This document shows, one piece after another, positions 37,557 through 46,341 of a stretch of DNA of 64,000 bases. Position 1 is the stretch's first letter; the number at the start of each line of letters is the position of its first letter. The notes below the pieces were generated by a model. That model was not told where the DNA came from. It did not search any database and saw only the letters and a program-made list of their open reading frames with translations. The DNA is from Shewanella sp. 10N.286.48.A6 (GTDB lineage: Bacteria; Pseudomonadota; Gammaproteobacteria; Enterobacterales; Shewanellaceae), in NCBI RefSeq assembly GCF_002873135.1, contig NZ_MCVI01000001.1, forward strand, positions 1 through 64,000. Direction: 5' to 3'. The position numbers were made by a program, and so were the translations under genes.

Positions 37557-38843
37557 CTACTCACTACCTGCGACTTTGATAGCTGATTTAGGGTTAGATT
37601 TGGGTTCAGACTTTCGAACCGCCATGCGTTTACCTAACCAAACCCCCATAGCTAGAGGCGCAAAAAATATCGCAATTAAGAATAAAATGAAATACACAAT
37701 CACACTTTTAATTAACTCAATCACTTGGGCAAACACTAATTCAACGGTTTTTTGGGTTAGTGCATCTAAATCTTGAATAGCAGCGCTGCGTTCATCAGCA
37801 ATCATTTGCGCTAACGCTTCTCGCTCGTGAACAATAATTAAGGCTAGTGATTCACGCTCTTTTGATAACTGCTGCAGTTTATCATCTGTGACATCACTCA
37901 GTTGATCTAATAATGGCGCCAGCTCCACTCGCATATCACCGGCAAGCATGGTCATCATTTCAGGGGTTTGCTGCATTAACTGCTGAAATTTTTTGGTGGT
38001 TTCACTGATATTTTTAAGGGCTAATTCTATATCAGCGGCGCTAACATCAGCATGAAGTGCATATAACTCGGCTTTCCAGCCAAGAATTTTTGGCATCTGC
38101 TCAGTGGTCATCGCCATACGATCAGACATATCACTCATCACCTCAGGCATTGAACCAAAAGTGGTAATGGCTTCAAACTCTGAAATATTGCTAAAAGCCA
38201 ACCAAGCATTAAAGGCAGTAGTGCGGGTAAAGGTAATATCCTCAAGCGGATTTTCAGCCACATATTGGCTCACAAACGCTTGATTATTTTTGAATTTTTG
38301 GTTGCTAATAAAGCCTTTTACTGTCGAGACGAATTGATCCGCTAATTTTTCACTGCTATCTATCGCGAGCTGCTGTTGTTCACCGAATAACTCACTGCCA
38401 GCACCAGTTTCATAAAACTGCTTCATTTGCTCGGTCAACACCCAAGTATCGAGCATTGCCGCTACTGGAGAGGCTTGGAATATAGCCCGCTGCAGGCTTT
38501 GCTCAGCGTAAATTTTCCACATTAAGGTGTTAGCTCTAACGTTGTCATCATCGCTATTAGCTGCAATGCGGTCTGCGGTGGCTTCAATTTCAGCATAAAA
38601 GCTATAACTAAATTCACGGCTAAACATACGCATGTTTATCTGCTCTTTAGGTAAGGGTTCAACGCCACTTTCAAGCTTAACTTCTAGCAGTGAACAAGCC
38701 GTTAAACTTAAAGATAACAAGCCGATACTCATAAGGCTAAGCAGTTTTTTACAGGTGATAATAAGGGGGTGAAACTGAGCAAACCAGCAACGACTACTCA
38801 GGCTAGCAAGATTTTTTACAGCTAAATTAAACCATGATTTCAT
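37557..38843 (-). CDS. Membrane-associated protein of unknown function (lipobox plus C-terminal TM)
   Basis: 428 aa from ATG 38843, which has GGAG 6 nt upstream; the frame is open to 38945, but those codons lack a ribosome-binding site. A hydrophobic stretch ending in the lipobox-like LSLTAC (C at about 49) is followed by a helical domain, a coiled coil (about 300-370, KERESLALIIVHEREALAQM) and a C-terminal membrane helix (VYFILFLIAIFFAPLAMGVW) with a basic tail. Coiled coil plus membrane anchor recalls chemotaxis-type annotations, but there is no receptor signalling hairpin. The function is unknown. Confidence 0.75.
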   Translation of the reverse strand: MKSWFNLAVKNLASLSSRCWFAQFHPLIITCKKLLSLMSIGLLSLSLTACSLLEVKLESGVEPLPKEQINMRMFSREFSYSFYAEIEATADRIAANSDDDNVRANTLMWKIYAEQSLQRAIFQASPVAAMLDTWVLTEQMKQFYETGAGSELFGEQQQLAIDSSEKLADQFVSTVKGFISNQKFKNNQAFVSQYVAENPLEDITFTRTTAFNAWLAFSNISEFEAITTFGSMPEVMSDMSDRMAMTTEQMPKILGWKAELYALHADVSAADIELALKNISETTKKFQQLMQQTPEMMTMLAGDMRVELAPLLDQLSDVTDDKLQQLSKERESLALIIVHEREALAQMIADERSAAIQDLDALTQKTVELVFAQVIELIKSVIVYFILFLIAIFFAPLAMGVWLGKRMAVRKSEPKSNPKSAIKVAGSE

Positions 38844-39072
38844 GGTACTCTCCACGCAATAGCGACACAATAAAGCAGCAAGTTGGCTATTTATTATAGC
38901 AAAAAACCAACGAAACACTGACAACAAAGCCATAGTTACAACCAATTAAACTTGCAAATAACTTAATTAATTCAATAAACTATAGCTAGTCGCAGCCTAG
39001 TTTTATTTATTTAATTTGTCTATATGGTTTAATCAATAAATGCCAAGACTTTAGAACGGTAAAGGATTAACA

Positions 39073-39303
39073 ATGCACTCACCTTGCGTCGCCAAATGCG
39101 GCTTAAATGAAGCAGATTACTGCATGGGCTGTTTTCGCCACATCAATGAAATTGTTGCCTGGGGACAAGCCAGTGAAGAGAAAAAACAAGCGGTATGGCA
39201 ACAACTGCCACAACGAAAAGAACGAATGAAAGGCGGTAATAATAGCCAGATCATCAGCCGTGAGAAGTGGTTAAAAGCCCAAGCGGAAATTGAACAGCCT
39301 TGA
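39073..39303 (+). CDS. DUF1289 family small Cys-rich protein
   Basis: A 76-residue protein with the DUF1289 pattern: PCVAKCGLNEADYCMGCFRHINEIVAW, whose four Cys residues may bind metal. Start ATG 39073 follows AACGGTAAAGGATTAAC. It is divergent from the lipobox gene and ends at a bidirectional terminator. The function is unknown. Confidence 0.9.
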   Translation: MHSPCVAKCGLNEADYCMGCFRHINEIVAWGQASEEKKQAVWQQLPQRKERMKGGNNSQIISREKWLKAQAEIEQP

Positions 39304-39342
39304 ATTGTAAAGCTGAGCAATAAAGCTTTCAGCCAAGCACAA

Positions 39343-39366
39343 AAAAGCCCATAAATATGGGCTTTT
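39343..39366. terminator. Bidirectional intrinsic terminator
   Basis: AAAAGCCCATA/TATGGGCTTTT stem, flanked by A and T runs, between the convergent DUF1289 and yajD genes. Confidence 0.9.
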
Positions 39367-39389
39367 CATCTGAGTATCAGTAAACAAAG

Positions 39390-39746
39390 CTACTTTTTCA
39401 TCATTGCTTTTAAATCTGCAAATGGATTATAGGTAGCGGCTTCTTGCTTGGTTTCAGTGGTATTGCCATAACGGATCAACTCTTCAAATCGAGAATGTTC
39501 ATTATCGTGGCAATACAAGCATAACAATTCCCAGTTCGAGCCATCTGACGGGTTGTTATCATGGTTATGATCAACATGGTGTACCGTCAGCTCAGATAAA
39601 TTCTTATGAGTAAACTCACGTGTACAACGGCCACATATCCAAGGATAGAGTTTTAAGGCTTGTTCACGGTAGCCTTTTTCACGAGTGGCTTTGTAATCTC
39701 TGGCTTCTGCTAATACTTTATCTAATTTACTTTGAGTAGCTGACAT
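39390..39746 (-). CDS. yajD: HNH nuclease-family protein YajD
   Basis: 118 aa with an HNH fold: zinc Cys pairs CGRC and CLYCH, and the core LTVHHVDHNHDNNPSDGSNW. It is very close to E. coli YajD in the block LKLYPWICGRCTREF and in the NPFADLKAMM end. Probably a DNA-binding or nuclease protein; the physiological role is unknown. It converges with the DUF1289 gene. Confidence 0.93.
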   Translation of the reverse strand: MSATQSKLDKVLAEARDYKATREKGYREQALKLYPWICGRCTREFTHKNLSELTVHHVDHNHDNNPSDGSNWELLCLYCHDNEHSRFEELIRYGNTTETKQEAATYNPFADLKAMMKK

Positions 39747-39888
39747 CGACTTTCCAATTTACTTTCATTACAAAATTACCCCAAGGATAAGCGCTGTTAT
39801 CGGTTGGGGCAATGTTTTCTATCACAATTGCACTGCTCGAGTAATACTAACATCACTTAAAACAAGCACCGCTTAAAACAAGCAGCCG

Positions 39889-41859
39889 CTAGTAAGTCAC
39901 TAACTCTGAATTAGACAAATGCTGGTAGTGTAAATAGCGTTCATATTGATTAACGATATCTGCAATAATTTGCTCTTGAGTATAACCCATCACATCGTAA
40001 TGCTGACCGCCGTGCTCTAAGAACACTTCCACCCGATAATAGTCTTGCTCACTAGCAAAGCCTTCGACATCGGCACCATTCATGGTAAATGCTCGAATAC
40101 GCAGCCCATAAGCAAACTGCAGGGTTTCGTTGTTACCGATCAATAAACGTACCCTTTCATCATCTTGGGTGATGACAGCAGGCATATTTTTAGCTAAAAA
40201 TATTTGTCTGACTTGTTCAAGTCCCGGTTTGGCGATGTTATCTAAAAATCGCTGCGCATCTTCTTGACTGGGGTGAGAGACCAGTACATCAATACGATCT
40301 TCCCAGCTCATGTTGGCTTTAGCAAATTGCACACTGGTATTGTGTTGCTGCACACTTTCTAATTTCAAGCGATCATCTTGTAAGGCTTTATACAAGCCAA
40401 GGCACATCAATAGCATCACAATCATGATTGGCATTGCACTGGCAATCGCTGCTGTTTGTAACGCTTGTAAGCCACCAGCGAGTAATAATACGCTCGCGAC
40501 AACACCTTGCAGTATCGCCCAAAAAACTCGCTGGCCTACTGGCGCTTGTTCATTACCGCCTGAGGTCAAGTTATCAATCACTAACGAGCCGGAATCTGAT
40601 GAAGTAACAAAAAATGTTACCACTAAGAATATGGCAATGATGGACAATACTGATGAAAATGGTAGATGCTCAAAAAATCGAAACAAGGCCACCGATACAT
40701 CATTAGAAACCGCATCCGATAGATAACTCGCCCCATGGTTTCTAATCATATCAATGGCGCTATTACCAAATACTGTCATCCATAGGAAAGTGATGCCAGT
40801 TGGGAAAAATAACACCCCGACTAAGAATTCTCGAATAGTGCGCCCACGACTGACACGAGCAATAAAAGTACCTACAAATGGCGACCATGAGATCCACCAG
40901 CCCCAATACAATAATGTCCAGCCACCAAGCCAATCATCTTTTTGCTCGTAGGCGTATAAGTTAAAGGTTTTACCCACAATATCACTTAAATAACCACCGG
41001 TATTTTGAACAAATGCTTGCAGTAACAGCACTGTTGGTCCAAGAACTAAAACTGCCACAAGCAATAGCAGTGCTAACGCAAGGTTAAGCTCACTTAAACG
41101 TTTAACGCCTCTATCTAAGCCTGCAAAAACAGAAACCGTTGCTATCGCGGTAATCGCCATAATGATAATAATTTGCACAGTGATGTTATTTGGCAAACCA
41201 TCAATTAAATAACTTAAGCCTGAATTGACCTGTAGCACCCCAAAGCCCAATGAGGTTGCTACGCCAAACATGGTGCCGATCACCGCAAACGTATCAACCG
41301 CGTGCCCTATAGGGCCATAGATACGCTCGCCAATGAGTGGATATAAGGCAGAACGTGGCAGTAAAGGCAGTTTATGACGATATGAGAAATACGCTAAGCT
41401 TAAAGCCACTACGGCATAGATTGACCAAATATGGATGCCATAATGGTAAAAAGTAATCTTCATGGCATCTTTTGCAGCCTCCAATGACTCAGGCGTTGCA
41501 TCAGGTGGGGCTAAATAATGCATCACTGGCTCTGCCACGCCAAAGAACATTAATCCAATACCCATCCCTGCAGAAAACAGCATAGATACCCAGCTTTTAA
41601 AGCTGTAGTCAGGCACGGAATGATCTGGGCCTAGTTTGATGTCACCAAAACGGCTCATCATGACAAAAATAATAAAGATGAGAAAAATAGCCACCCCAAC
41701 AATATACAACCAGCCCGCTTTAACTTCTAACCAACTTTGAATGGCTTTAAAAAATTGGCTAGCTTCATTTGGCCAAACGGCACAAATAAATACCATGACA
41801 AAAATAAGCAATACTGAAGGGAAGAAAACCGGAGGGTTAACACTCGCTTTCTTAAACAT
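39889..41859 (-). CDS. betT: BCCT-family choline/betaine transporter, BetT-like
   Basis: A 656-residue secondary transporter with twelve predicted membrane helices (about 10-495). The BCCT signature is the Trp-rich segment around WTLLYWGWWISWSPFVGTFI, with MLFSAGMGIGLMFFGVAEP in the Gly-rich helix. A long cytosolic C-terminal domain (about 500-656, ending in VEVFLEHGGQHYDVMGYTQE) is the feature of BetT rather than of OpuD/BetP, and in relatives it tunes osmotic activation. The likely substrate is choline; no betA or betB genes are adjacent, so the substrate is not proven. Confidence 0.88.
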   Translation of the reverse strand: MFKKASVNPPVFFPSVLLIFVMVFICAVWPNEASQFFKAIQSWLEVKAGWLYIVGVAIFLIFIIFVMMSRFGDIKLGPDHSVPDYSFKSWVSMLFSAGMGIGLMFFGVAEPVMHYLAPPDATPESLEAAKDAMKITFYHYGIHIWSIYAVVALSLAYFSYRHKLPLLPRSALYPLIGERIYGPIGHAVDTFAVIGTMFGVATSLGFGVLQVNSGLSYLIDGLPNNITVQIIIIMAITAIATVSVFAGLDRGVKRLSELNLALALLLLVAVLVLGPTVLLLQAFVQNTGGYLSDIVGKTFNLYAYEQKDDWLGGWTLLYWGWWISWSPFVGTFIARVSRGRTIREFLVGVLFFPTGITFLWMTVFGNSAIDMIRNHGASYLSDAVSNDVSVALFRFFEHLPFSSVLSIIAIFLVVTFFVTSSDSGSLVIDNLTSGGNEQAPVGQRVFWAILQGVVASVLLLAGGLQALQTAAIASAMPIMIVMLLMCLGLYKALQDDRLKLESVQQHNTSVQFAKANMSWEDRIDVLVSHPSQEDAQRFLDNIAKPGLEQVRQIFLAKNMPAVITQDDERVRLLIGNNETLQFAYGLRIRAFTMNGADVEGFASEQDYYRVEVFLEHGGQHYDVMGYTQEQIIADIVNQYERYLHYQHLSNSELVTY

Positions 41860-42010
41860 GATTGAGACCTGTAAATAGGATAATGAACACAGCTACATAG
41901 GTAACAATTGCGCTGACAATTGCATAAGTATAGGCTGGTTCTATTGGATTGCGTTTAACGTAATCATTGAGGGGTAAATTTGTACTCGCGCGCATTGGGA
42001 TTAAAAAGCA

Positions 42011-42781
42011 CTATTTCTTAGTTGCTGAAGTGCTATTATCTGACGCCAAAGTTTCATTAGCTGACGCTTCATCGCTAGTTGCATTGCCGCTAGCATTTGC
42101 GTTTATATCACTATTGGCATTAGCGTTTATATCACTATTGGCATTAGCGTTTGTATTTGTATTAGTATTAGTATTAGTATTGGCATTAGCGTTTGTATTA
42201 GTATTGGCATTAGCAATCGAGATCCCCGCAGTTAAGTTAAAGCGCATGGCATCTTCAAATGACCAATCGACTTCAATTAAATCTTCACGCTTGACTAAAC
42301 TCGTCACCCCAGCCATTTGGTAGCTAAGCTGAAACAATACTGGCACCCAATCACCTTCAGGTAGGGCTTCAGTAAGCGGTTTAGGCGCCTGTTGATTCAT
42401 GATAAAGCCAACCACATAACCGCCATTGGCTTGCTTGATCAATACGGTTTTTTGATTCTTTGGCTTACCGTCTCGTTTCATTAAGTTCGCAATATCACGA
42501 ATACTGCCATAGACAGATTTAAACAGCGGGAACTTCATTAATTGACGCTCAAGCCAAGCGTATAACCAAGCAAATGGGCTAAATGAAAATAACAGCCCTG
42601 AAATAAACACTAACACTGCCACCAAAATAAACCCGGCGCCGACAAAGCTGTTTTCTAAATTAACAATATCCAGCAGTAAATGGCCTAAACCATCTAAAGA
42701 AATAAATAATGACCAGAATAACCACAGACTCAGTGCCATTGGCAGTAAGTTAGTTAAACCACGAGAAAGGGTGTTTTTCAT
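42011..42781 (-). CDS. DUF502 membrane protein with Asn-rich repeat tail
   Basis: 256 aa. Residues 1-185 form a DUF502 protein: two membrane helices (about 12-32 and 48-72), then FAWLYAWLERQLMKFPLFKS, GSIRDIANLM and VGFIMNQQ. From about 188 to the end lies a low-complexity tail of NA, NT and NANANSDI repeats with Ser/Thr/Asp. The DNA under 42086-42214 is built of 6-bp and 24-bp repeats, so tail length may vary between strains. The function is unknown; family members are integral inner-membrane proteins. Confidence 0.88.
   Translation of the reverse strand: MKNTLSRGLTNLLPMALSLWLFWSLFISLDGLGHLLLDIVNLENSFVGAGFILVAVLVFISGLLFSFSPFAWLYAWLERQLMKFPLFKSVYGSIRDIANLMKRDGKPKNQKTVLIKQANGGYVVGFIMNQQAPKPLTEALPEGDWVPVLFQLSYQMAGVTSLVKREDLIEVDWSFEDAMRFNLTAGISIANANTNTNANANTNTNTNTNTNANANSDINANANSDINANASGNATSDEASANETLASDNSTSATKK
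42086..42214 (-). repeat. Coding low-complexity repeat (Asn-Thr/Asn-Ala codons)
   Basis: On the minus strand, AATACT/AATACA/AATGCC hexamers alternate and a 24-bp unit encoding NANANSDI is duplicated. This is the hallmark of slipped-strand expansion inside the DUF502 gene. Confidence 0.9.
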
Positions 42782-42930
42782 TGAGCCTACAAAACGAACG
42801 AGGAATTACAGAAATTTTAACACAGTTTGCTAATGCTCCAGCCTATTTAGCCCCCTTGTTGAGCAAAGGCTAATTAACTTTTGTGAGTTGGCTCACAGCA
42901 TTAGCACTACCAGCATAAAAGTGACAGCAA

Positions 42931-42960
42931 TAAAAAAGTCCCATTAACCATAATGAGACT
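42931..42960 (-). terminator. Terminator of the pst-phoU operon
   Basis: A stem GTCTCATTA/TAATGGGAC (one mismatch) with loop TGGT is followed on the minus strand by TTTTTTA, 30 bp after the phoU stop. Confidence 0.88.
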
Positions 42961-42989
42961 GTTATTTTTTGCTTGCAGGCAAACATAGC

Positions 42990-43700
42990 TTACATATTTA
43001 GATCTTTTTCCATCTCTTCATAGGAAGTATGGCGAACATCTTTACCTTTAACGAAATAGATAATGTACTCACAAATGTTTTTACAGCGGTCCCCCACACG
43101 CTCAACCGCCCGCGCAGCCCAAAGTACATCTAACACACCAGGAATTGAGCGAGGATCTTCCATCATATAGGTCATTAACTGACGAATAATCCCTTCATAT
43201 TCTTTGTCTAGTTTGGCATCTTCTTTGTGTAACTCTAAGGCATTATCAGCATCCATACGTGCAAGCGCGTCCAGTGTCGAATGTAAGGTACGGGTTGCAT
43301 GGCGACCCATGTTTTCAATACTCACCAATAATGGCTGTTGATTGTTTAAACGTTTATCTAATGCTGCTTTTGCGATACGTACACAAGCATCACCAATACG
43401 CTCTAAATCAGTAATAGTTTTAGTTATGGTGATAATTAAACGTAAGTCACTTGCCGCTGGTTGGCGCTTAGCAATAATGCGGGTGCATTCTTCATCAATT
43501 GACACTTCCATGCCATTTACGCGGTGATCGCCATTAATCACTTTTTGGGCAAGCTCGGCATCTAAGCTACCAAGAGCATCAAGGGCTTGTTCAAGTTGGC
43601 GCTCAACTAAACCGCCCATGGCCAAAACACGGTTACGAATATCTTCTAATTCAGCATTAAACTGTCCAGAAATATGCTTATTTAAACTTTTGTTTTCCAT
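42990..43700 (-). CDS. phoU: Phosphate-signalling accessory protein PhoU
   Basis: 236 aa, the usual PhoU length, with two PhoU repeats that each carry the metal-binding E/DxxxD pattern: [18 protein letters not shown] and [20 protein letters not shown]. In relatives it links PstB activity to PhoR and keeps the Pho regulon off in high phosphate. It is the last gene of pstC-pstA-pstB-phoU, 77 bp after pstB. Confidence 0.97.
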   Translation of the reverse strand: MENKSLNKHISGQFNAELEDIRNRVLAMGGLVERQLEQALDALGSLDAELAQKVINGDHRVNGMEVSIDEECTRIIAKRQPAASDLRLIITITKTITDLERIGDACVRIAKAALDKRLNNQQPLLVSIENMGRHATRTLHSTLDALARMDADNALELHKEDAKLDKEYEGIIRQLMTYMMEDPRSIPGVLDVLWAARAVERVGDRCKNICEYIIYFVKGKDVRHTSYEEMEKDLNM

Positions 43701-43777
43701 TACTTTATTACCTTAATTATCTCTGACTTTCTCACCAATGACTTGCCATAAGCGCCAGCTTACTCACTTCGTTATTA

Positions 43778-44596
43778 TTAACCGTAACGACCTGTGATGT
43801 AATCTTCGGTTTTACGCTTTTGCGGCGTGGTGAAAATGGTATTGGTATCCGCATATTCAATCAACTCGCCCATGTACATAAAGGCGGTTTGATCAGAAAC
43901 CCGCGCCGCTTGTTGCATGTTATGGGTCACTATCACTACTGTGTATTTCGATTTAAGCTCAGTGATCAGCTCTTCGATGGTTAAGGTTGAAATAGGATCC
44001 AGTGCTGATGTGGGCTCATCAAGCAATAACACTTCAGGCTCAATAGCAATAGCGCGAGCAATAACCAAACGTTGTTGCTGACCACCCGATAGGCCAAAAG
44101 CATTATCGTGTAAGCGATCTTTCACTTCATCCCAAATCGCAGCGCCACGTAATGACATTTCAGCAGCTTCGTCTAGTTCGCGGCGATTACTCACCCCTTG
44201 TAGGCGTAAGCCATAAACCACATTCTCATAAATTGATTTAGGAAATGGGTTTGGGCGCTGGAAAACCATACCGACATTTCGACGCAACTGAGCGACATCA
44301 ACATTTTTGTCATAAATATTTTGCCCGTTCAGTAAGATTTCACCACTGATTTTACAGGTTTCAACCAAGTCATTCATGCGGTTAATACAACGCAGTAAGG
44401 TTGATTTACCACAACCACTTGGGCCAATAAAGGCGGTGACTTGTTTTTTAGGAATTTTCATTCCAACGTTATATAACGCCTGCTTATCCCCATAACGTAA
44501 ATCAAGGTTACGAATTTCTAGGGCAGTATCCTGTGCGGGTAAGTTTGCTAAATCAATAATGTTAGATTTAGTTGCGCGTTGATCAATTGAAATCAT
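43778..44596 (-). CDS. pstB: Phosphate ABC transporter ATP-binding protein
   Basis: 272 aa. Walker [12 protein letters not shown]-loop FQRPNPFP, signature LSGGQQQRL, Walker [12 protein letters not shown] and switch His in VTHNMQQ are all present. The [15 protein letters not shown] block is specific to PstB. It energises high-affinity phosphate import with PstC and PstA. It lies 28 bp after pstA. Confidence 0.98.
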   Translation of the reverse strand: MISIDQRATKSNIIDLANLPAQDTALEIRNLDLRYGDKQALYNVGMKIPKKQVTAFIGPSGCGKSTLLRCINRMNDLVETCKISGEILLNGQNIYDKNVDVAQLRRNVGMVFQRPNPFPKSIYENVVYGLRLQGVSNRRELDEAAEMSLRGAAIWDEVKDRLHDNAFGLSGGQQQRLVIARAIAIEPEVLLLDEPTSALDPISTLTIEELITELKSKYTVVIVTHNMQQAARVSDQTAFMYMGELIEYADTNTIFTTPQKRKTEDYITGRYG

Positions 44597-44624
44597 TTTT
44601 GTATTTTCCTCAGGATATCGCTAA

Positions 44625-46283
44625 TTAATGTTCTAGCGAACGGAATTTTTCACGTAAGTGATTACGTACACTAATTGCTGTTAAGTTAAGTGTCACAATC
44701 ACAGATACTAATAAGAATGAAGTCGCGTAAACCAATGGTCTCGCCGCTTCAACGTTAGGGCTTTGAAAGCCAACGTCATAAATATGGAACCCAAGATGCA
44801 TAAACTTACGTTCTAAATGCACAAACGGGAAGTTCATATCAATCGGTAATGTCGGCGCCAGTTTTACCACGCCCACTAACATCAGTGGTGCTACCTCACC
44901 TGCTGCTCGGGCGACCGCAAGAATAAGTCCGGTCATAATCGCAGGGCTTGCCATTGGAATAACAATGCGCCATAAGGTTTCAAATTTGGTTGCCCCTAAG
45001 GCTAAGCTGCCTTGACGCACGGCACTTGGAATACGGCTTAAGCCCTCTTCCGTAGATACAATCACCACAGGTAAAGTTAAGATAGCCAAGGTTAAGGCTG
45101 ACCAAATCACCCCTGGTGAACCAAACGTTGGCGCAGGCAATGCTTCAGGGTAAAACAGCTGATCTAACGAACCACCAAGCATATACACAAAGAAGCCCAA
45201 ACCAAATACACCATAAACGATTGATGGCACACCGGCTAAGTTAATCACCGCAATACGGATCATCTTAGTAATTGGCCCTTTTTTGGCGTACTCATGTAAA
45301 TAAATTGCCGCGATTACGCCAAATGGGGTCACGATAACCGCCATGAGCATCACCATAAATACCGTACCAAAAATAGCAGGGAACACGCCGCCTTCGGTGT
45401 TAGCTTCACGTGGGTCTTGGCTAATAAAACGCCCCATGCCCACAAACCAATGACCGAGTTTATCGACGATGTTCATGTGATTGACATAGCTAACATCAAG
45501 CACGCTATCAAGTTTTAAGGTGACCTCTTCACCGCGCATATCACGCACAACCACTGAATCTCGCGCCGCTTTGTCGCGCAGGGCAAATAAGTCTTTTTCC
45601 ATGACTAAGTAGTCTTGGTTTAACTGCTCTGCTTGGGCGTCCATCTCAGCTTTAATCGCTGGAGTGAGTTTGCCATCCAGTTCATATTTACGCTCTTTTA
45701 GGCGCAAACGCTCTAAGGCATAGTTCACTGAACCAATTTCAGACTTTTGCAGTGCCAGCGCCTCATCAGCAATATCAACTGCACGCTTGATATGTGCTAC
45801 TAACGAAGTTTCAATGGCCTCGCCGGTAATATTTAAGCGCTTACCGTCTTCAATGACCGCAATTGGATAACCGTAAAAGTTACCATTTTTTGCCCTTTCG
45901 AGCATGGCCACATCAGCTGGCTTTTCACGGCTGACGATATCGGTGCCGAGGATCCAGCGAAAATCTAAGCCAACGAATTCACGGTTACCGGTTTTAACTA
46001 AGTAACGAGTCACAAACTCGCCAGGATGTTCATCAAACTGATGACCCGCTGCAATTAAACGTTCAGTGGGCACTTCTTCACGGTCGTAGATTTCACCAAT
46101 TAGGGTTGTTTTAACGCCATTATTGTCTTCTAGCTGCCACTGATAAATATCGGCAGGCCAGAAGTAACTTAAGCCGCGCCACGCAATCAATAACAACAAA
46201 CCCAGTACTGCAATCAAACAAATGCTCACCGCACCGCCAGTCATCCAAATCCATGGAGAACCTGATTTAAACCACTTACCCAT
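44625..46283 (-). CDS. pstA: Phosphate ABC transporter permease PstA (enlarged)
   Basis: 552 aa, far longer than the roughly 300 aa of E. coli PstA. One N-terminal helix (about 12-36) is followed by a large extracytoplasmic insertion (about 45-290) with a charged, partly coiled-coil part (LRLKERKYELDGKLTPAIKA). Then comes the standard permease domain (about 305-545) with the EAA loop around GSLALGATKFETLWRIVIPM. This enlarged form is common in marine gammaproteobacteria. It lies 58 bp after pstC. Confidence 0.95.
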   Translation of the reverse strand: MGKWFKSGSPWIWMTGGAVSICLIAVLGLLLLIAWRGLSYFWPADIYQWQLEDNNGVKTTLIGEIYDREEVPTERLIAAGHQFDEHPGEFVTRYLVKTGNREFVGLDFRWILGTDIVSREKPADVAMLERAKNGNFYGYPIAVIEDGKRLNITGEAIETSLVAHIKRAVDIADEALALQKSEIGSVNYALERLRLKERKYELDGKLTPAIKAEMDAQAEQLNQDYLVMEKDLFALRDKAARDSVVVRDMRGEEVTLKLDSVLDVSYVNHMNIVDKLGHWFVGMGRFISQDPREANTEGGVFPAIFGTVFMVMLMAVIVTPFGVIAAIYLHEYAKKGPITKMIRIAVINLAGVPSIVYGVFGLGFFVYMLGGSLDQLFYPEALPAPTFGSPGVIWSALTLAILTLPVVIVSTEEGLSRIPSAVRQGSLALGATKFETLWRIVIPMASPAIMTGLILAVARAAGEVAPLMLVGVVKLAPTLPIDMNFPFVHLERKFMHLGFHIYDVGFQSPNVEAARPLVYATSFLLVSVIVTLNLTAISVRNHLREKFRSLEH

Positions 46284-46341
46284 TGCACAAACCTCTCAAG
46301 GCGATTGGCGAAATATTAAAAACTCTGTTCATCTTCATTCC

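Noticed and set aside
41967..42323. Plus-strand ORF rich in Leu/Val/Ala repeats
   Set aside because: It is the antisense reading of the Asn-rich repeat of the DUF502 gene, with no ribosome-binding site.
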